Source: Ureibacillus thermophilus (GTDB lineage: Bacteria > Bacillota > Bacilli > Bacillales_A > Planococcaceae). Taken from it: a DNA stretch of 64,000 bases. Location: assembly GCF_004331915.1 (NCBI RefSeq), contig NZ_CP036528.1, positions 1,006,567 through 1,070,566 of the forward strand, read 5' to 3'. The position numbers and the translations under genes are program-made. Below, piece after piece: positions 1 through 8,235 of the stretch (position 1 is the stretch's first letter; the number at the start of each line of letters is the position of its first letter). The notes below the pieces were generated by a model that was not told the origin of the DNA, did no database searches, and saw nothing but the letters and a program-made list of their open reading frames with translations.

Positions 1-2
1 GC

Positions 3-542
3 CAATATTTCAATATTCTCATGCCGAATGAAAACGGCGAAATCAATATGGTCTACTCCCGCCAAGGCAACTTCTATGTATCGCCAATTAACGATGAACA
101 AGTGATGCTTGTCACAGCGGAAGGCTATGCAGTAGCTGATAGCAACGGCAACCCAATTGTATTGAACGACAACGTAAAAAGTTTTACATTAAGAGAAAAC
201 GGCTCATTGGTTGTTAATTATAATGACGACACAGAAGAAACTTTCCAATTGGGAGTAACAGAAATCCAATTGCCGCAAGTAATGGAGGCAGTTTCTGGCC
301 CTTATCTTGCATTACCTGCAAATTTTGATGAATTAGGTTATGATGAAAATGATATTCTAACAAACTTAGTGGGAATTGTCCGGGAAAACATTGGCCTTGA
401 AAATCAAAAATTAGAAATGTCGAACGTGAATCTTTCTAAAGAAATGACAAACTTAATTCAAGCCCAGCGTACTTATCAATTTAATGCCCGTGCCATTACA
501 ATTGCCGATCAAATGATGGGGCTCATTAACGGAATTCGCTAA
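3..542 (+). CDS. flhP: Flagellar hook-basal body rod protein, FlhP/FlgG type (5' end outside window)
   Basis: The reading frame is open from base 3 and runs in from the left edge, so only about the last 180 residues are present. The C-terminal end has the FlgG-family signature NVNLSKEMTNLIQAQRTYQF followed by NARAITIADQMM, the alpha-helical tail that packs in the flagellar rod and hook. In Bacillus, flhO and flhP encode two such rod proteins and lie upstream of fabZ, which matches the gene order here. The protein is exported by the flagellar type III apparatus. The choice of FlhP over FlhO rests on synteny; the family assignment rests on the sequence. Confidence 0.85.
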   Translation, partial: QYFNILMPNENGEINMVYSRQGNFYVSPINDEQVMLVTAEGYAVADSNGNPIVLNDNVKSFTLRENGSLVVNYNDDTEETFQLGVTEIQLPQVMEAVSGPYLALPANFDELGYDENDILTNLVGIVRENIGLENQKLEMSNVNLSKEMTNLIQAQRTYQFNARAITIADQMMGLINGIR

Positions 543-660
543 TAATTGACCAAAAACTTTGGCTAACTAATGTTTTGACGTATCGACAACATTCATTCAT
601 GGCAAACAGAACAGGACCATTCGTTTACTAAAAAATCTTTGCAAACAAGGAGAACAGAAA

Positions 661-993
661 ATGGCAAACGAACTAAAAAGCGGCTCCACTCTGCCTCAAA
701 AAAGATCAAGACGCCGAGAAAATGAGAAACAGAAGCGGTTCAAGTGGATGAATGACATACATAAAAAAGAGAGCCCACAAAATAACGACAAAGAAAGTAG
801 AAATTTCAAAATATATCGCACCCGCAAGATTCCCATTTGGCTAAGAATCGTGATTGTGCTGATTCTAATGTTTTTTGCGTCCATATGTGGACTGATGATC
901 GGATATGGTGTAATTGGCGAAGGCGCCCCAATGGATGCATTGAAATGGGAAACATACCAACATATTCTCGATCTCATTAACGGAAAAGAATAG
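661..993 (+). CDS. EpuA-type small membrane protein ('DNA-directed RNA polymerase subunit beta' family)
   Basis: A 110-residue protein with a strongly basic, charged N-terminal half (lysine/arginine rich, residues 1-60) and one hydrophobic membrane segment at about residues 61-86. A short conserved tail follows that contains GEGAPMDALKWETYQHI. This layout matches the EpuA family (Pfam PF11772), which databases often label as an RNA polymerase beta subunit only because of gene neighbourhood in some genomes. The ribosome site AAGGAGAA precedes the ATG. It sits between flhP and fabZ, as in several Planococcaceae. The function is not established. Confidence 0.75.
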   Translation: MANELKSGSTLPQKRSRRRENEKQKRFKWMNDIHKKESPQNNDKESRNFKIYRTRKIPIWLRIVIVLILMFFASICGLMIGYGVIGEGAPMDALKWETYQHILDLINGKE

Positions 994-1114
994 CGTATGC
1001 ACCACAAATTTTCGTGGAAAGATGAAAGTAATGGATTCACTCCTTCCTAAGGATGTCATATCCAAGGCTGCCGCTTTTTTCGTTTGCTTTATTTTGAAAT
1101 GAGGGGGAAATATC

Positions 1115-1558
1115 ATGTTAAATGCTGAACAAATTCAAGCCATTTTGCCGCATCGTTATCCTTTTTTGCTAGTTGACCGCATCATCGAAATCGAAGAAGG
1201 GAAAAAAGCAGTAGGCATCAAAAATGTGTCTATTAACGAACCATTCTTCAACGGCCATTTCCCAGGCTATCCAGTGATGCCGGGGGTATTAATTGTGGAA
1301 GCATTGGCGCAAGTTGGCGGAGTGGCATTATTGAATTCTGAGGAATTTAAGGGAAGATTAGCCTTTTTAACAGGAATTGACAACGCCCGCTTTAAACGTC
1401 AAGTCGTTCCAGGTGATCAGTTGAAATTGGAAGTGGAGTTTGTGAAATTGCGCGGCACGATGGGGAAAGGCCACGGCGTTGCGACAGTGAACGGCGAACT
1501 TGTCGCAGAAGCAGACATTTTATTTGCAATCGGCCCGGAAGCTCCAAAAACAAAATAG
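1115..1558 (+). CDS. fabZ: 3-hydroxyacyl-[acyl-carrier-protein] dehydratase FabZ
   Basis: A 147-residue hot-dog fold dehydratase of type II fatty-acid synthesis. It removes water from (3R)-hydroxyacyl-ACP in each elongation cycle in the cytoplasm. The start [13 protein letters not shown] is characteristic, and the catalytic pair is visible as His48 in [12 protein letters not shown] and Glu62 in IVEALAQ. The length is normal for the family. A GAGGGGG ribosome site lies just before the ATG. The flhP-fabZ neighbourhood is the same as in Bacillus subtilis (fabZ = ywpB). Nothing looks damaged. Confidence 0.97.
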   Translation: MLNAEQIQAILPHRYPFLLVDRIIEIEEGKKAVGIKNVSINEPFFNGHFPGYPVMPGVLIVEALAQVGGVALLNSEEFKGRLAFLTGIDNARFKRQVVPGDQLKLEVEFVKLRGTMGKGHGVATVNGELVAEADILFAIGPEAPKTK

Positions 1559-1761
1559 GTTTCGTTCCGTTTATGCACCTCCTTCTTCCTAGAGACGAAG
1601 CCGAAAATGAATAATTCGAACAGAACTGTATACCCTTAAATGGTAAATAGGTTTGAAAAAAGATAGTAAAAGAGATAAAATGTAACAGTTGACTTTATTA
1701 TTTTTCATAGATAGAGTATAAGCACCCTTGGCTTTTTTATTATAGGAGGTTTAATAATAAA

Positions 1762-2157
1762 ATGTATAAACAGCTATCTTCGGGCGTAAAAATCAGCATT
1801 ACACGTTCCATTTCAACCGCTTTTGAAAATTATTTGGCGAGCATTGGCTGGGATGAAGATCGCTTCTCGATGGAAGAGTTTATGAAAAGATGGCAAGAAT
1901 ATTTCTTAGAAAATGCAGCATGGTTTGAAAAAGTGCCGCAAGAAGTGTTATTGAGCCCTGAATTCCACGAAGAAATCGCTCAAAAAATCGATGAAGTCAT
2001 TGCCAAAATTTTGAATGAAAAACCGACGAAAAAACAGATTGAATCCATCGAAAAAATGCAGAAACAGCTCGGCACAAATTATACCTATGGCTGTAAGGCA
2101 GAAGCAAATTATGTTGAACAATTGTTGAAAGAGCGATTGAAAGAAAAGGAATGCTGA
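1762..2157 (+). CDS. Conserved hypothetical protein, helical, 131 aa
   Basis: I do not recognise this protein. It is 131 residues, predicted mostly helical and highly charged, with no membrane segment or signal peptide. The C-terminal third is lysine/glutamate rich (KEKEC end) and holds two cysteines, Cys95 and the terminal Cys131. A strong TAGGAGG ribosome site sits 12 bases before the ATG, and codon use resembles the neighbours, so it is very probably a real gene. About 200 bases separate it from fabZ and it is followed by a lipoprotein gene on the same strand. Confidence 0.7.
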   Translation: MYKQLSSGVKISITRSISTAFENYLASIGWDEDRFSMEEFMKRWQEYFLENAAWFEKVPQEVLLSPEFHEEIAQKIDEVIAKILNEKPTKKQIESIEKMQKQLGTNYTYGCKAEANYVEQLLKERLKEKEC

Positions 2158-2280
2158 CAGACTCGATCAAATAAATGGAAAAAGTTCTAAAATCGATAAT
2201 GGATAGTTCCCTCCTTTTTCGCACAAATTAAAATCAGTCACTGACGAGGTGACGATTCGCGAAGAAAGGGGGGATTTTTT

Positions 2281-2616
2281 ATGAAGCCGTTCTTCTATGC
2301 GTTATTGTTAGGGTCTATTTTATTAGTGGGCTGTAATAATAACGATGACGACAACGCCATTAACGATGTAGACAATGGCGTGGAAAAAGGCGTAGAAGAT
2401 GTAGGTGAAGGTATTGAAGAAGGCGTGAATGATGTCGGAGAGGGCATAGACGAAGCTCTTGACAATGACGTCAATAATAACGATCGACAAAACCCAGGAT
2501 TGCGTAATGATGTCATGCCAGACGATAAAGGTGTAAATGGCGATGAACGCGGCAACCAAGAAGATGTAATCGAGGACGCTAAAGACATCCGCGACGAAGA
2601 TACGAAAGATGAATAA
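2281..2616 (+). CDS. Small acidic lipoprotein
   Basis: A 111-residue predicted lipoprotein. It has a short hydrophobic signal (residues 3-17) ending in the lipobox LLVGC, so Cys18 should be lipidated by Lgt and cleaved by LspA. The mature part is almost entirely hydrophilic, rich in Asp, Glu, Asn and Gly. It contains internal near-repeats of about 9-12 residues around GVEKGVEDVGEGIEEGV and NDVGEGIDEAL. Such acidic low-complexity lipoproteins are common and mostly uncharacterised in Bacillales. The ribosome site AAAGGGGGG is strong. A transcription terminator follows the stop. Confidence 0.75.
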   Translation: MKPFFYALLLGSILLVGCNNNDDDNAINDVDNGVEKGVEDVGEGIEEGVNDVGEGIDEALDNDVNNNDRQNPGLRNDVMPDDKGVNGDERGNQEDVIEDAKDIRDEDTKDE

Positions 2617-2625
2617 TCCATTTAA

Positions 2626-2660
2626 GGGGCTATCTGATTTAGATAGCTCCTTTATTTAAA
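2626..2660 (+). terminator. Rho-independent terminator after the lipoprotein gene
   Basis: GGGGCTATCT pairs with AGATAGCTCC around a five-base loop (one G-T pair), followed by a T-rich stretch. Confidence 0.8.
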
Positions 2661-2743
2661 GGAACTCTCCTTACATACATCTGCCCTTGGAACTGGGCGA
2701 AAAATAGAGCAATTTAGTAGGTTCAAAAAACTATACTTGGAGC

Positions 2744-3095
2744 ATTGGTTTGGGTCGAAAATTCCCCCTCGGAGCAACAGCCGCCCCCTGCAATGCTGGG
2801 TCGAAAAATTTATCCTCGGCGCATCGGTCGCCCCCTGCAAAGCTGGGTCGAAAAATTTATGCTCGGCGCATCGGTCGCCCCCTGCAATGCTAGGTCGAAA
2901 AATTTATCCTCGGCGCATCGGTCGCCCTAAGCAATGCTGGGTCGAAAAATTTATCTTCGGCGCATTCGCCCTAAGCAATGCTGGGTCGAAAAATTTATGC
3001 TCGGCGCATCGGTCGCCCTATGCAATGCCGGGTCGAAAAATTTATGCTCGGCGCATCGGTCGCCCTATGCAATTCTTGGACTAAATAAATTTATC
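2744..3095. repeat. Tandem array of eight 47-bp repeats
   Basis: The motif GGGTCGAAAAATTTAT recurs at 2751, 2798, 2845, 2892, 2939, 2983, 3030 and, degenerate, 3077. The period is 47 bp except one 44-bp unit. Each unit continues with CTCGGCGCATCGGTCGCCC and TGCAATGCT. Because 47 is not a multiple of three, open frames through the array change register in every unit, so a protein is unlikely. It lies between the converging lipoprotein and ywpF-like genes. The first and last copies are the most divergent, typical of a tandem array. No known function recognised. Confidence 0.9.
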
Positions 3096-3507
3096 CTCTC
3101 AAGGACGGCCGCTCCTTCATACCTTTTCGAAATTCGTGCAATAATTCCTCTTTCGTCAAATTTTTCTCAAGCAAGGATTGCAGCAACTGTTCAGCATATT
3201 TTAAACGCACCGCTCGAATATGCCCCTTTAATAAGATTGAAAGCCGATTGCCGATTTCTTCAATGGTTAGCACTTTGACTGTAAATGGGGCAGGTTCATT
3301 ATCCATTGAAGTAATGGTCACTCGCACATCAAAAAACTCCTGGGTATCCAAAAAATTTTTAAAATGCTGCTTGTATTGCTGCTCCACTAGCAATTCTAAT
3401 ATCCAAGTTTTTTCCTTATTTTCTTGATTAATCGTAATACCGTCAATCAGAGGAACATCTACACCATCTTGTTCAATTTGAAAGGAAATCATTTTGAAGG
3501 TTTTCAT
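3091..3507 (-). CDS. ywpF: YwpF-like protein
   Basis: A 138-residue protein beginning MKTFKMISFQIEQDG with VPLIDGITINQENKE, the start typical of the YwpF-like family (Pfam PF14183) found next to ssbB in Bacillus. Function is unknown; no membrane segment or signal is visible. The second half has a helical KYAEQLLQSLLEKNLTKEE stretch. A GGAGGG ribosome site lies upstream on the minus strand. It is transcribed divergently from ssbB, with about 270 bases between them. The 3' end touches the last unit of the 47-bp repeat array. Confidence 0.8.
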   Translation of the reverse strand: MKTFKMISFQIEQDGVDVPLIDGITINQENKEKTWILELLVEQQYKQHFKNFLDTQEFFDVRVTITSMDNEPAPFTVKVLTIEEIGNRLSILLKGHIRAVRLKYAEQLLQSLLEKNLTKEELLHEFRKGMKERPSLRG

Positions 3508-3730
3508 GCATCTCCCTCCTAAAACGGAACTATGTTTTCAGTATAACATGAGGAATTTCTACTTCATGTATAAAAAAATTAAAAATTGCAAAATTTTTGT
3601 TTTGAGCGTTTTTGAAAAAGGCGTTCCAAAGCTGTTATCAACGTAGTTTTGCATGATTTTGGGAACATTTATTCTGTTTGAAAATATAAAAATCAAATGA
3701 AAAATAAGGGAATATCACGAATTTCCAATT

Positions 3731-3774
3731 TTGATAGCAACAATCAAAATAGATAAGATGTAGAAAAGGAGGTG
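3731..3774 (+). promoter_or_regulatory. Promoter and ribosome site of ssbB, with overlapping inverted repeat
   Basis: TTGATA (3731-3736) and TAAGAT (3754-3759) are separated by 17 bases, a good SigA-type promoter, followed by AAAGGAGGTGA. The inverted repeat TTTTGAT / ATCAAAA covers the -35 box and could be an operator. The AT-rich region upstream (3560-3700) has AAAA/TTTT runs reminiscent of ComK boxes but no clean AAAA-N5-TTTT pair. Confidence 0.55.
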
Positions 3775-3779
3775 AATGA

Positions 3780-4184
3780 ATGAATCATGTCGGACTAGTC
3801 GGGCGATTAACAAAAGATCCGGTTCTTCGGGCGTTTGGAGATAATCGAGTTGCTACGAGCTTTATCGTAGCTGTTAATCGCAATTACCGCAATAGTCAGG
3901 GGGATGTGGATACGGATTTCGTTACATGCACAGCATGGGGGAAACTGGCAGAACGCATCGTCCAATATTGCGGCAAAGGATCACTTATCGGAATCAACGG
4001 TCGATTGCAATCCCGCTCCTATATGGCAAAAGAAAATGTGAGAGTATTTACAACGGAAGTCGTCACCGATGATGTCCGATTTTATTCACTCAAGCCACCA
4101 AGTAAGCAGGTGGAAATAGAAAAGGATTTCGTCCTTCCTGAAACAGAAGAAGGACTACCCATTGCACAAGGGTCTTCCATTTAA
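3780..4184 (+). CDS. ssbB: Single-stranded DNA-binding protein, short SsbB type
   Basis: A 134-residue OB-fold protein starting MNHVGLVGRLTKDPVLR with the SSB core features VATSFIVAVNRNYRN, DFVTCTAWGKLAE and INGRLQSRSY. It binds single-stranded DNA as a tetramer. It lacks the long glycine-rich linker and the acidic DDDIPF tip of housekeeping SsbA. That makes it like B. subtilis SsbB (YwpH), which serves in natural transformation. The ywpF-like neighbour supports the SsbB assignment. The ATG at 3780 follows AAAGGAGGTGA at ideal distance. Confidence 0.9.
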   Translation: MNHVGLVGRLTKDPVLRAFGDNRVATSFIVAVNRNYRNSQGDVDTDFVTCTAWGKLAERIVQYCGKGSLIGINGRLQSRSYMAKENVRVFTTEVVTDDVRFYSLKPPSKQVEIEKDFVLPETEEGLPIAQGSSI

Positions 4185-4325
4185 GAATGGCTGATGAATT
4201 TGGGAATGGTTTAGGGAAAATATGGAGGTTAGAAGAAGCAAAGGATTTCGGGTAAACATTAGTGGTTGGAAAATGTGTACGGAAGGTAAATGAAGAAAAT
4301 TTGTTGGAGCATTTAAATGAAATGA

Positions 4326-4544
4326 ATGGGGAGAATGGCTAAAAAATTGAAACAGGGGGTGAGAAGAAAACTGCTGGTTTGTGACCGCCCAGCAGTTCAG
4401 AAAAAGGATACAGAATTATTAATTGGAATACAATTGAATATCGTGAACCTACATATGAATAACTTGGTTGAAAATGAAGTGAGGCTACAAACGAATAAAC
4501 GAGGAAATCAGAATACACCTATCCTAACTTCCTCCTATAGTTAG
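4326..4544 (+). CDS. Doubtful small ORF, 72 aa
   Basis: An open frame of 72 codons with a basic N-terminus and no recognisable domain. The purine-rich stretch before the ATG is too close to serve as a clean ribosome site, and codon use is unconvincing. It is reported because it is the only open frame of any size between ssbB and a strong terminator at 4549, so something in 4185-4548 may be transcribed. The rest of the 4185-4690 interval shows nothing else. Confidence 0.2.
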   Translation: MGRMAKKLKQGVRRKLLVCDRPAVQKKDTELLIGIQLNIVNLHMNNLVENEVRLQTNKRGNQNTPILTSSYS

Positions 4545-4548
4545 TTCT

Positions 4549-4589
4549 AGGCTGTCTAGAGAGCAAGGCTTTCTCGACAGCCTTTTTTT
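4549..4589 (+). terminator. Strong rho-independent terminator
   Basis: AGGCTGTC pairs with GACAGCCT, extended by an inner GAGAG/CTTTC pairing, followed by seven T residues. It ends the ssbB transcription unit. Confidence 0.85.
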
Positions 4590-4704
4590 GTGGAGTGAAT
4601 GAATGGATATGAGAGGGATAGACGAATAACTCGGCTGCTTCTTCTGTTGGGGATAATGCTTCATTTTGTACGTATATAACCTCAATTAGTTAGTATATTA
4701 ATTT

Positions 4705-5372
4705 ATTTAGTGCGTATGCAACTTCATTTGGTGCGGATACTGCCTCGTTTCGGGCGTTTGCTACTCCATTTGGTGCGGATACTGCCCGGTTTCGTGCGTT
4801 TGCCTCCTCCATTCGTGCGGATACTGCCACGATTCGTGCGTTTACTTCCTCATTTCGTGCGGATACTGCATGGTTTCGTGCGTTTACTTCTTCATTTCGT
4901 GCGGATACTGCATGGTTTCGTGCGTTTGCCTTCTTATTTAGTGAGGATACTGCTCGGTTTCGTGCGTTTACCTCCTTATTTCGTGCGGATACTGCATGGT
5001 TTCGTGCGTTAGCCTCCTCATTTGGTGCAGATACTGCTTGGTTTCGTGCGTTTACTTCCTCATTTCGTGCGGATACTGCCTCGTTTCGTGCGTTTACTTC
5101 CTCATTTCGTGCGGATACTGCATTGTTTCGTGCGTTTGCCTCCTCCATTCGTGCGGATACTGCATGGTTTCGTGCGTTTGCTTCCTCATTTGGTGCGGAT
5201 ACTGCCCCGATTCGTGCGTTTACTTCCTCATTTGGTGCGGATACTGCTCCATTTCGTGCGTTTACTTCCATATTTCGTGCGTTTACCTCCTCCATTCGTG
5301 CGGATACTGCCATGATTCGTGCGTTAGCCTCCTCATTTGGAGCTGATACTGCTCCATTTCGTGCGTTTACTG
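4705..5372. repeat. 21-bp minisatellite array 1 (about 32 units)
   Basis: The core G-G/T-GCG (usually TTTCGTGCG) recurs at an exact 21-bp period from 4710 to 5361: 31 steps x 21 bp = 651, with no net indel. Two unit types alternate, one ending GGATACTGC and one ending TTTACTTCC, giving a 42-bp higher-order repeat. Open frames on both strands (for example a minus-strand 207-codon frame of SARNEE/NARNHA heptads) follow from a stop-free unit whose length is a multiple of three. No ribosome site or start supports translation. The same core recurs at 8964-9070 and 12320-13307. Confidence 0.95.
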
Positions 5373-5413
5373 TAAATTATCACTTTATTTCGGAACAAAA
5401 GAGCCATTTTTTT

Positions 5414-5467
5414 GCACATTCCTTCAGAAAGCCCTCTCCCCTTTTCTGAAAGAATGTGCTAAATTTT
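5414..5467 (+). terminator. Hairpin with T-run before the DUF6431 gene
   Basis: GCACATTCCTTCAG pairs with CTGAAAGAATGTGC (one mismatch), followed by AAATTTTTTG. It may block read-through into the element that begins here, or be part of that element's left end. Confidence 0.6.
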
Positions 5468-5500
5468 TTGTGAATTATTTCATAGGGGGATGGAAGATCT

Positions 5501-6040
5501 GTGATCTTGATTCATGATTTTGGAGTCGATCTCGAAACCTATCATGAATTAGGAAAAAACAATGACTTTCCTATGGTGGAGGAGTGCCCACATTGTCATG
5601 CGAAGCATTCCCTTCATCGCCATGGTTTTTATGAACGGAATGCCATCACCGCAGAAAAGGAATATCGTCTCTTGATCTGCCGTTTTCGTTGTTCGATTTG
5701 TTTCCAAACGGTGTCCATCCTCCCTCACTTTCTTCTCCCATACTTTCAACATACGACTCGTACCATCGTTCAATGGCTCCATGATGTGCTTCATCAAACC
5801 GGCACAAATCCATCAAAAAGACAACTCATTTCTTTCTATCTCCGACGATTTATCCAAACAATTTCATGGATTTATATGTATTTTGCTTCGGTGAAGAAAT
5901 CTTTCGGTTGGGAGCGAGATACCCAACAACAAGCTTGTCGATCGATCGGGAAAATCCAACAATGGGGAGAGGAACGGTTTGTCAAAGAGTCGTGGGGGTA
6001 TTTGTCGACCTACTTTATGGCACATTGTTTTGGACGATAA
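5501..6040 (+). CDS. DUF6431 family protein, transposon-associated
   Basis: A 179-residue protein with a GTG start behind AGGGGGATGGA. It carries a Cys4-like zinc-binding region, CPHCHAKHSLHRHGFYER (about residues 28-45) and CRFRCSICFQT (about 64-74), with many aromatic residues. It closely resembles DUF6431 proteins that sit immediately upstream of integrase-type transposases in Geobacillus and Bacillus. The likely role is DNA binding within that mobile element, but this is inferred from context. The gene appears intact, whereas its partner transposase just downstream is truncated. Confidence 0.65.
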   Translation: MILIHDFGVDLETYHELGKNNDFPMVEECPHCHAKHSLHRHGFYERNAITAEKEYRLLICRFRCSICFQTVSILPHFLLPYFQHTTRTIVQWLHDVLHQTGTNPSKRQLISFYLRRFIQTISWIYMYFASVKKSFGWERDTQQQACRSIGKIQQWGEERFVKESWGYLSTYFMAHCFGR

Positions 6041-6169
6041 GGAAGCGCATCTAGGTGTTGAGGTCGTCCCACATACCTTTTGCCTCGACAGGTGGAAAAG
6101 AAGAATTTATCATCAAAGGTGAAATGGATAGCCGGCTGTCCTTCGAAATGAAAAAGGAGGATGGAAACG

Positions 6170-6538
6170 ATGGACGAACACATGAGAGAACAAATTGCCT
6201 TATTCCGATTCGGATTGATTGCCCCACTTTTGAATGAACAAGTAGATCCGAAGAGCTACCTCACTGAGATGGCTAATCGCATTCATGAAATGCCGTATTA
6301 CGGAGAGAAACGGATCGCTGCGAAAACGATTCAAGACTGGTACTTGCGTTATCGGAAAATGGGATTTGAGGGATTAAAACCGAAGAAGCGCTCGGATCGT
6401 GGACATTCCCGAAAGCTGTCTCCAGAAGATGAGGATTATATTCTAGCGATGAGAAAAAAATTTCCCCAAGTGCCAGTGACGGTTTTTTACCAACAACTGG
6501 TACACCAAGGGGAAATCAACGTTGTCAATCACTTATGA
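6170..6538 (+). pseudogene. Integrase-type transposase, N-terminal fragment
   Basis: The first 120 or so residues of a DDE integrase-type transposase of the kind paired with DUF6431 proteins. There is a helix-turn-helix region around IAAKTIQDWYLRYRKMGF, then the basic linker KPKKRSDRGHSRKLSPEDE. The frame ends at 6538 where sequence switches abruptly to the middle of an IS66 TnpC gene, so the whole catalytic core is missing. AAAAAGGAGG lies upstream; the likely start is the ATG at 6170. Family inference is moderate; truncation is directly visible from the joined IS66 sequence. Confidence 0.65.
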
Positions 6539-7716
6539 CAGAGATTGGTAGCACTATTGTGCGGGAAGAAGCAAAATTCATACCAGCTACCATGAAGCGT
6601 GTTCAGCATATTGAACACGCCTATGAGTGCAGGTCCTGTAAAAAAGATTTGAACAAAAACTCACAAATCAAACGCGGGAAAGCACCACAACCTGCCATTC
6701 AGCGAAGCATTGCAGGACCAACGGTCTTAGCAAAACTTATTTATGACAAGTTTGTCCTTTATTTACCCTTATATCGGCAAATAAAGGAATGGCATCGTTA
6801 TGGGCTCTTGACAAATGACAAGAATCTTTCCAACTGGGTGATTCGCACAGCAGAAGATTGGCTTCTTCCATTATATAATCGGATGAAAGAAAAGCTCATG
6901 AAAAAATCCATCCTCCATGTCGATGAAACCTATGCCCAAGTTTTGAATCGCTCTGATGGGAAGCCAGCCCAGTCTAAGGCTTACAACTGGGTATTCCGTA
7001 GCGTAGGATCTCAAGGTCCAGCAATTGTTCTGTTCCATAGTGCTTTATCCCGAAGTCGGGAAATTTTGACTGACTTTATGAAAGGCTTTAAAGGGACGAT
7101 TATCTGCGATGGATATTCTGCATACCATGATGTGCCAAATATTCATTTTGCCAACTGCTGGGCTCATGTTCGTCGATACTGGTTAAAAGCCGAAAGTAAA
7201 AATGGACAGATTGGTGTCGATTATTGTGATTGACTTTACCGCCTAGAACGGAAATTTAAGAAACTTCGGCCGAGCGAACGGAGAAAAGCTAGACAAAAAG
7301 AGTCCAAACCTATCGTTGAGGCATTTTTCAAATGGATTGATGAATCTCCTTTCTATGGGAAGAATGCCCTTGCCAAAGCTGCGGAATATACATTGAAGCA
7401 CGCCGAAGGTTTAAAAGCTTTTCTGTATGATGGACGCATTGAAATGGACAACAACCCAGCTGAAAATGCGATTCGGCCGAATGTCATTGGACGAAAAAAC
7501 TGGCTGTTTTCCGTGAGTGAATCGGGAGCCGATGCAAACGCCATCTGTTTAAGCTTGGCTGAAACGGCAAAAGCGAATGGAATTGATTTTTATCAATACT
7601 TAGTGAAAGTATTGTCGGAACTCCCAAGTTTACCAATCCATCAACAGCCAGAAATATTAGATCGCTATTTGCCATGGTCGAAAACAATTTGTGAATCATG
7701 TGCAATGGCAAAATAG
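6535..7716 (+). pseudogene. tnpC: IS66 family transposase TnpC, 5'-truncated and with an internal stop
   Basis: Homologous to IS66 TnpC from the zinc-finger region (HAYECRSCKKDLNKNS) to the C-terminus. The catalytic triad survives as D in ILHVDETYAQV, D in TIICDGYSAYHDV and E in DNNPAENAIRP. The N-terminal coiled coil and leucine-zipper part is missing. The frame is cut by a TGA at 7231-7233. The partial second copy at 13.3 kb reads CGA there (GATCGACTTTACCGC), so a single C-to-T change made the stop. The product, if any, would be inactive. The element's right end is at 7811. Confidence 0.9.
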
Positions 7717-7811
7717 CCCTTAATCCGAAAAAATATTGGATTGAAGGGCTATTCGTCGTGCGTACCAGAGGGTGCGCATTTTTTTATTTATCTCACATAT
7801 TTCGGGCTTAC
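6535..7811 (+). mobile_element. IS66 remnant 1 (right part)
   Basis: Runs from the junction inside the truncated integrase gene to the right terminal repeat TTCGGGCTTAC at 7801-7811. That repeat is the reverse complement of the left terminal repeat GTAAGCCCGAA seen at 7819. A terminator hairpin (CCCTTAATCC / GGATTGAAGGG) lies after the stop at 7717-7749. Confidence 0.8.
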
Positions 7812-7818
7812 TTGCGAC

Positions 7819-8143
7819 GTAAGCCCGAATTCAAATGACGCATATCAATCGATCGTACCTCCCTGTAAGATAGAGTTATCGATTACAGAGGAGGTATTTT
7901 TGTTTGGCAGTTGAAAAATTAAATATCGTCCCTGTCAATTTGGAATCCGATTCTGATTCAACTCCACCCTCAACGAGTCGTGGTCCTCTCTAACCTGTAT
8001 GCGTTATTCAAGCAACAAATTTTAAAATCTCCTTTTACCCCGGTGTAAAACCTCACATCATTCAAATGGTCATCAAGGAGTTTAATAGAAGTGATTCATG
8101 ATTTTACTAAGTGTAAAAATATCTACATCATTTGTGGTCGTAC
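7819..8143 (+). mobile_element. IS66 remnant 2 (left end, decayed)
   Basis: Begins with GTAAGCCCGAATTCAAATG, the same left end as at 30173. It holds a TTG-started accessory gene (7914-8101) with a TAA stop in the middle where the 30.3-kb copy reads AGA. Next come about 50 bases of tnpB start (GTG at 8091). Homology stops at about 8143. Only 7 bp separate it from the right end of remnant 1, so two IS66-type elements sit head to tail. Confidence 0.8.
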
Positions 8144-8235
8144 GTATATTTTCAGCATCCGATTATACAGAGTTTTCTATTAACTATGTGGAATGTAAAT
8201 CCTTATATTTTTAATATCAATGTTCGTCAGCGAAC

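Noticed and set aside
2737-3278. Open frames across the 47-bp repeats
   Set aside because: Unit length is not a multiple of three, so the frames shift in each unit; no ribosome sites.
4690-5313. Minus-strand 207-codon frame and plus-strand frames of heptad repeats
   Set aside because: All follow from a stop-free 21-bp unit. No ribosome site, and several frames on both strands are equally open.
4705-5372. CRISPR array
   Set aside because: There are no unique spacers; the units are contiguous variants of one 21-bp sequence, and no cas genes are present.
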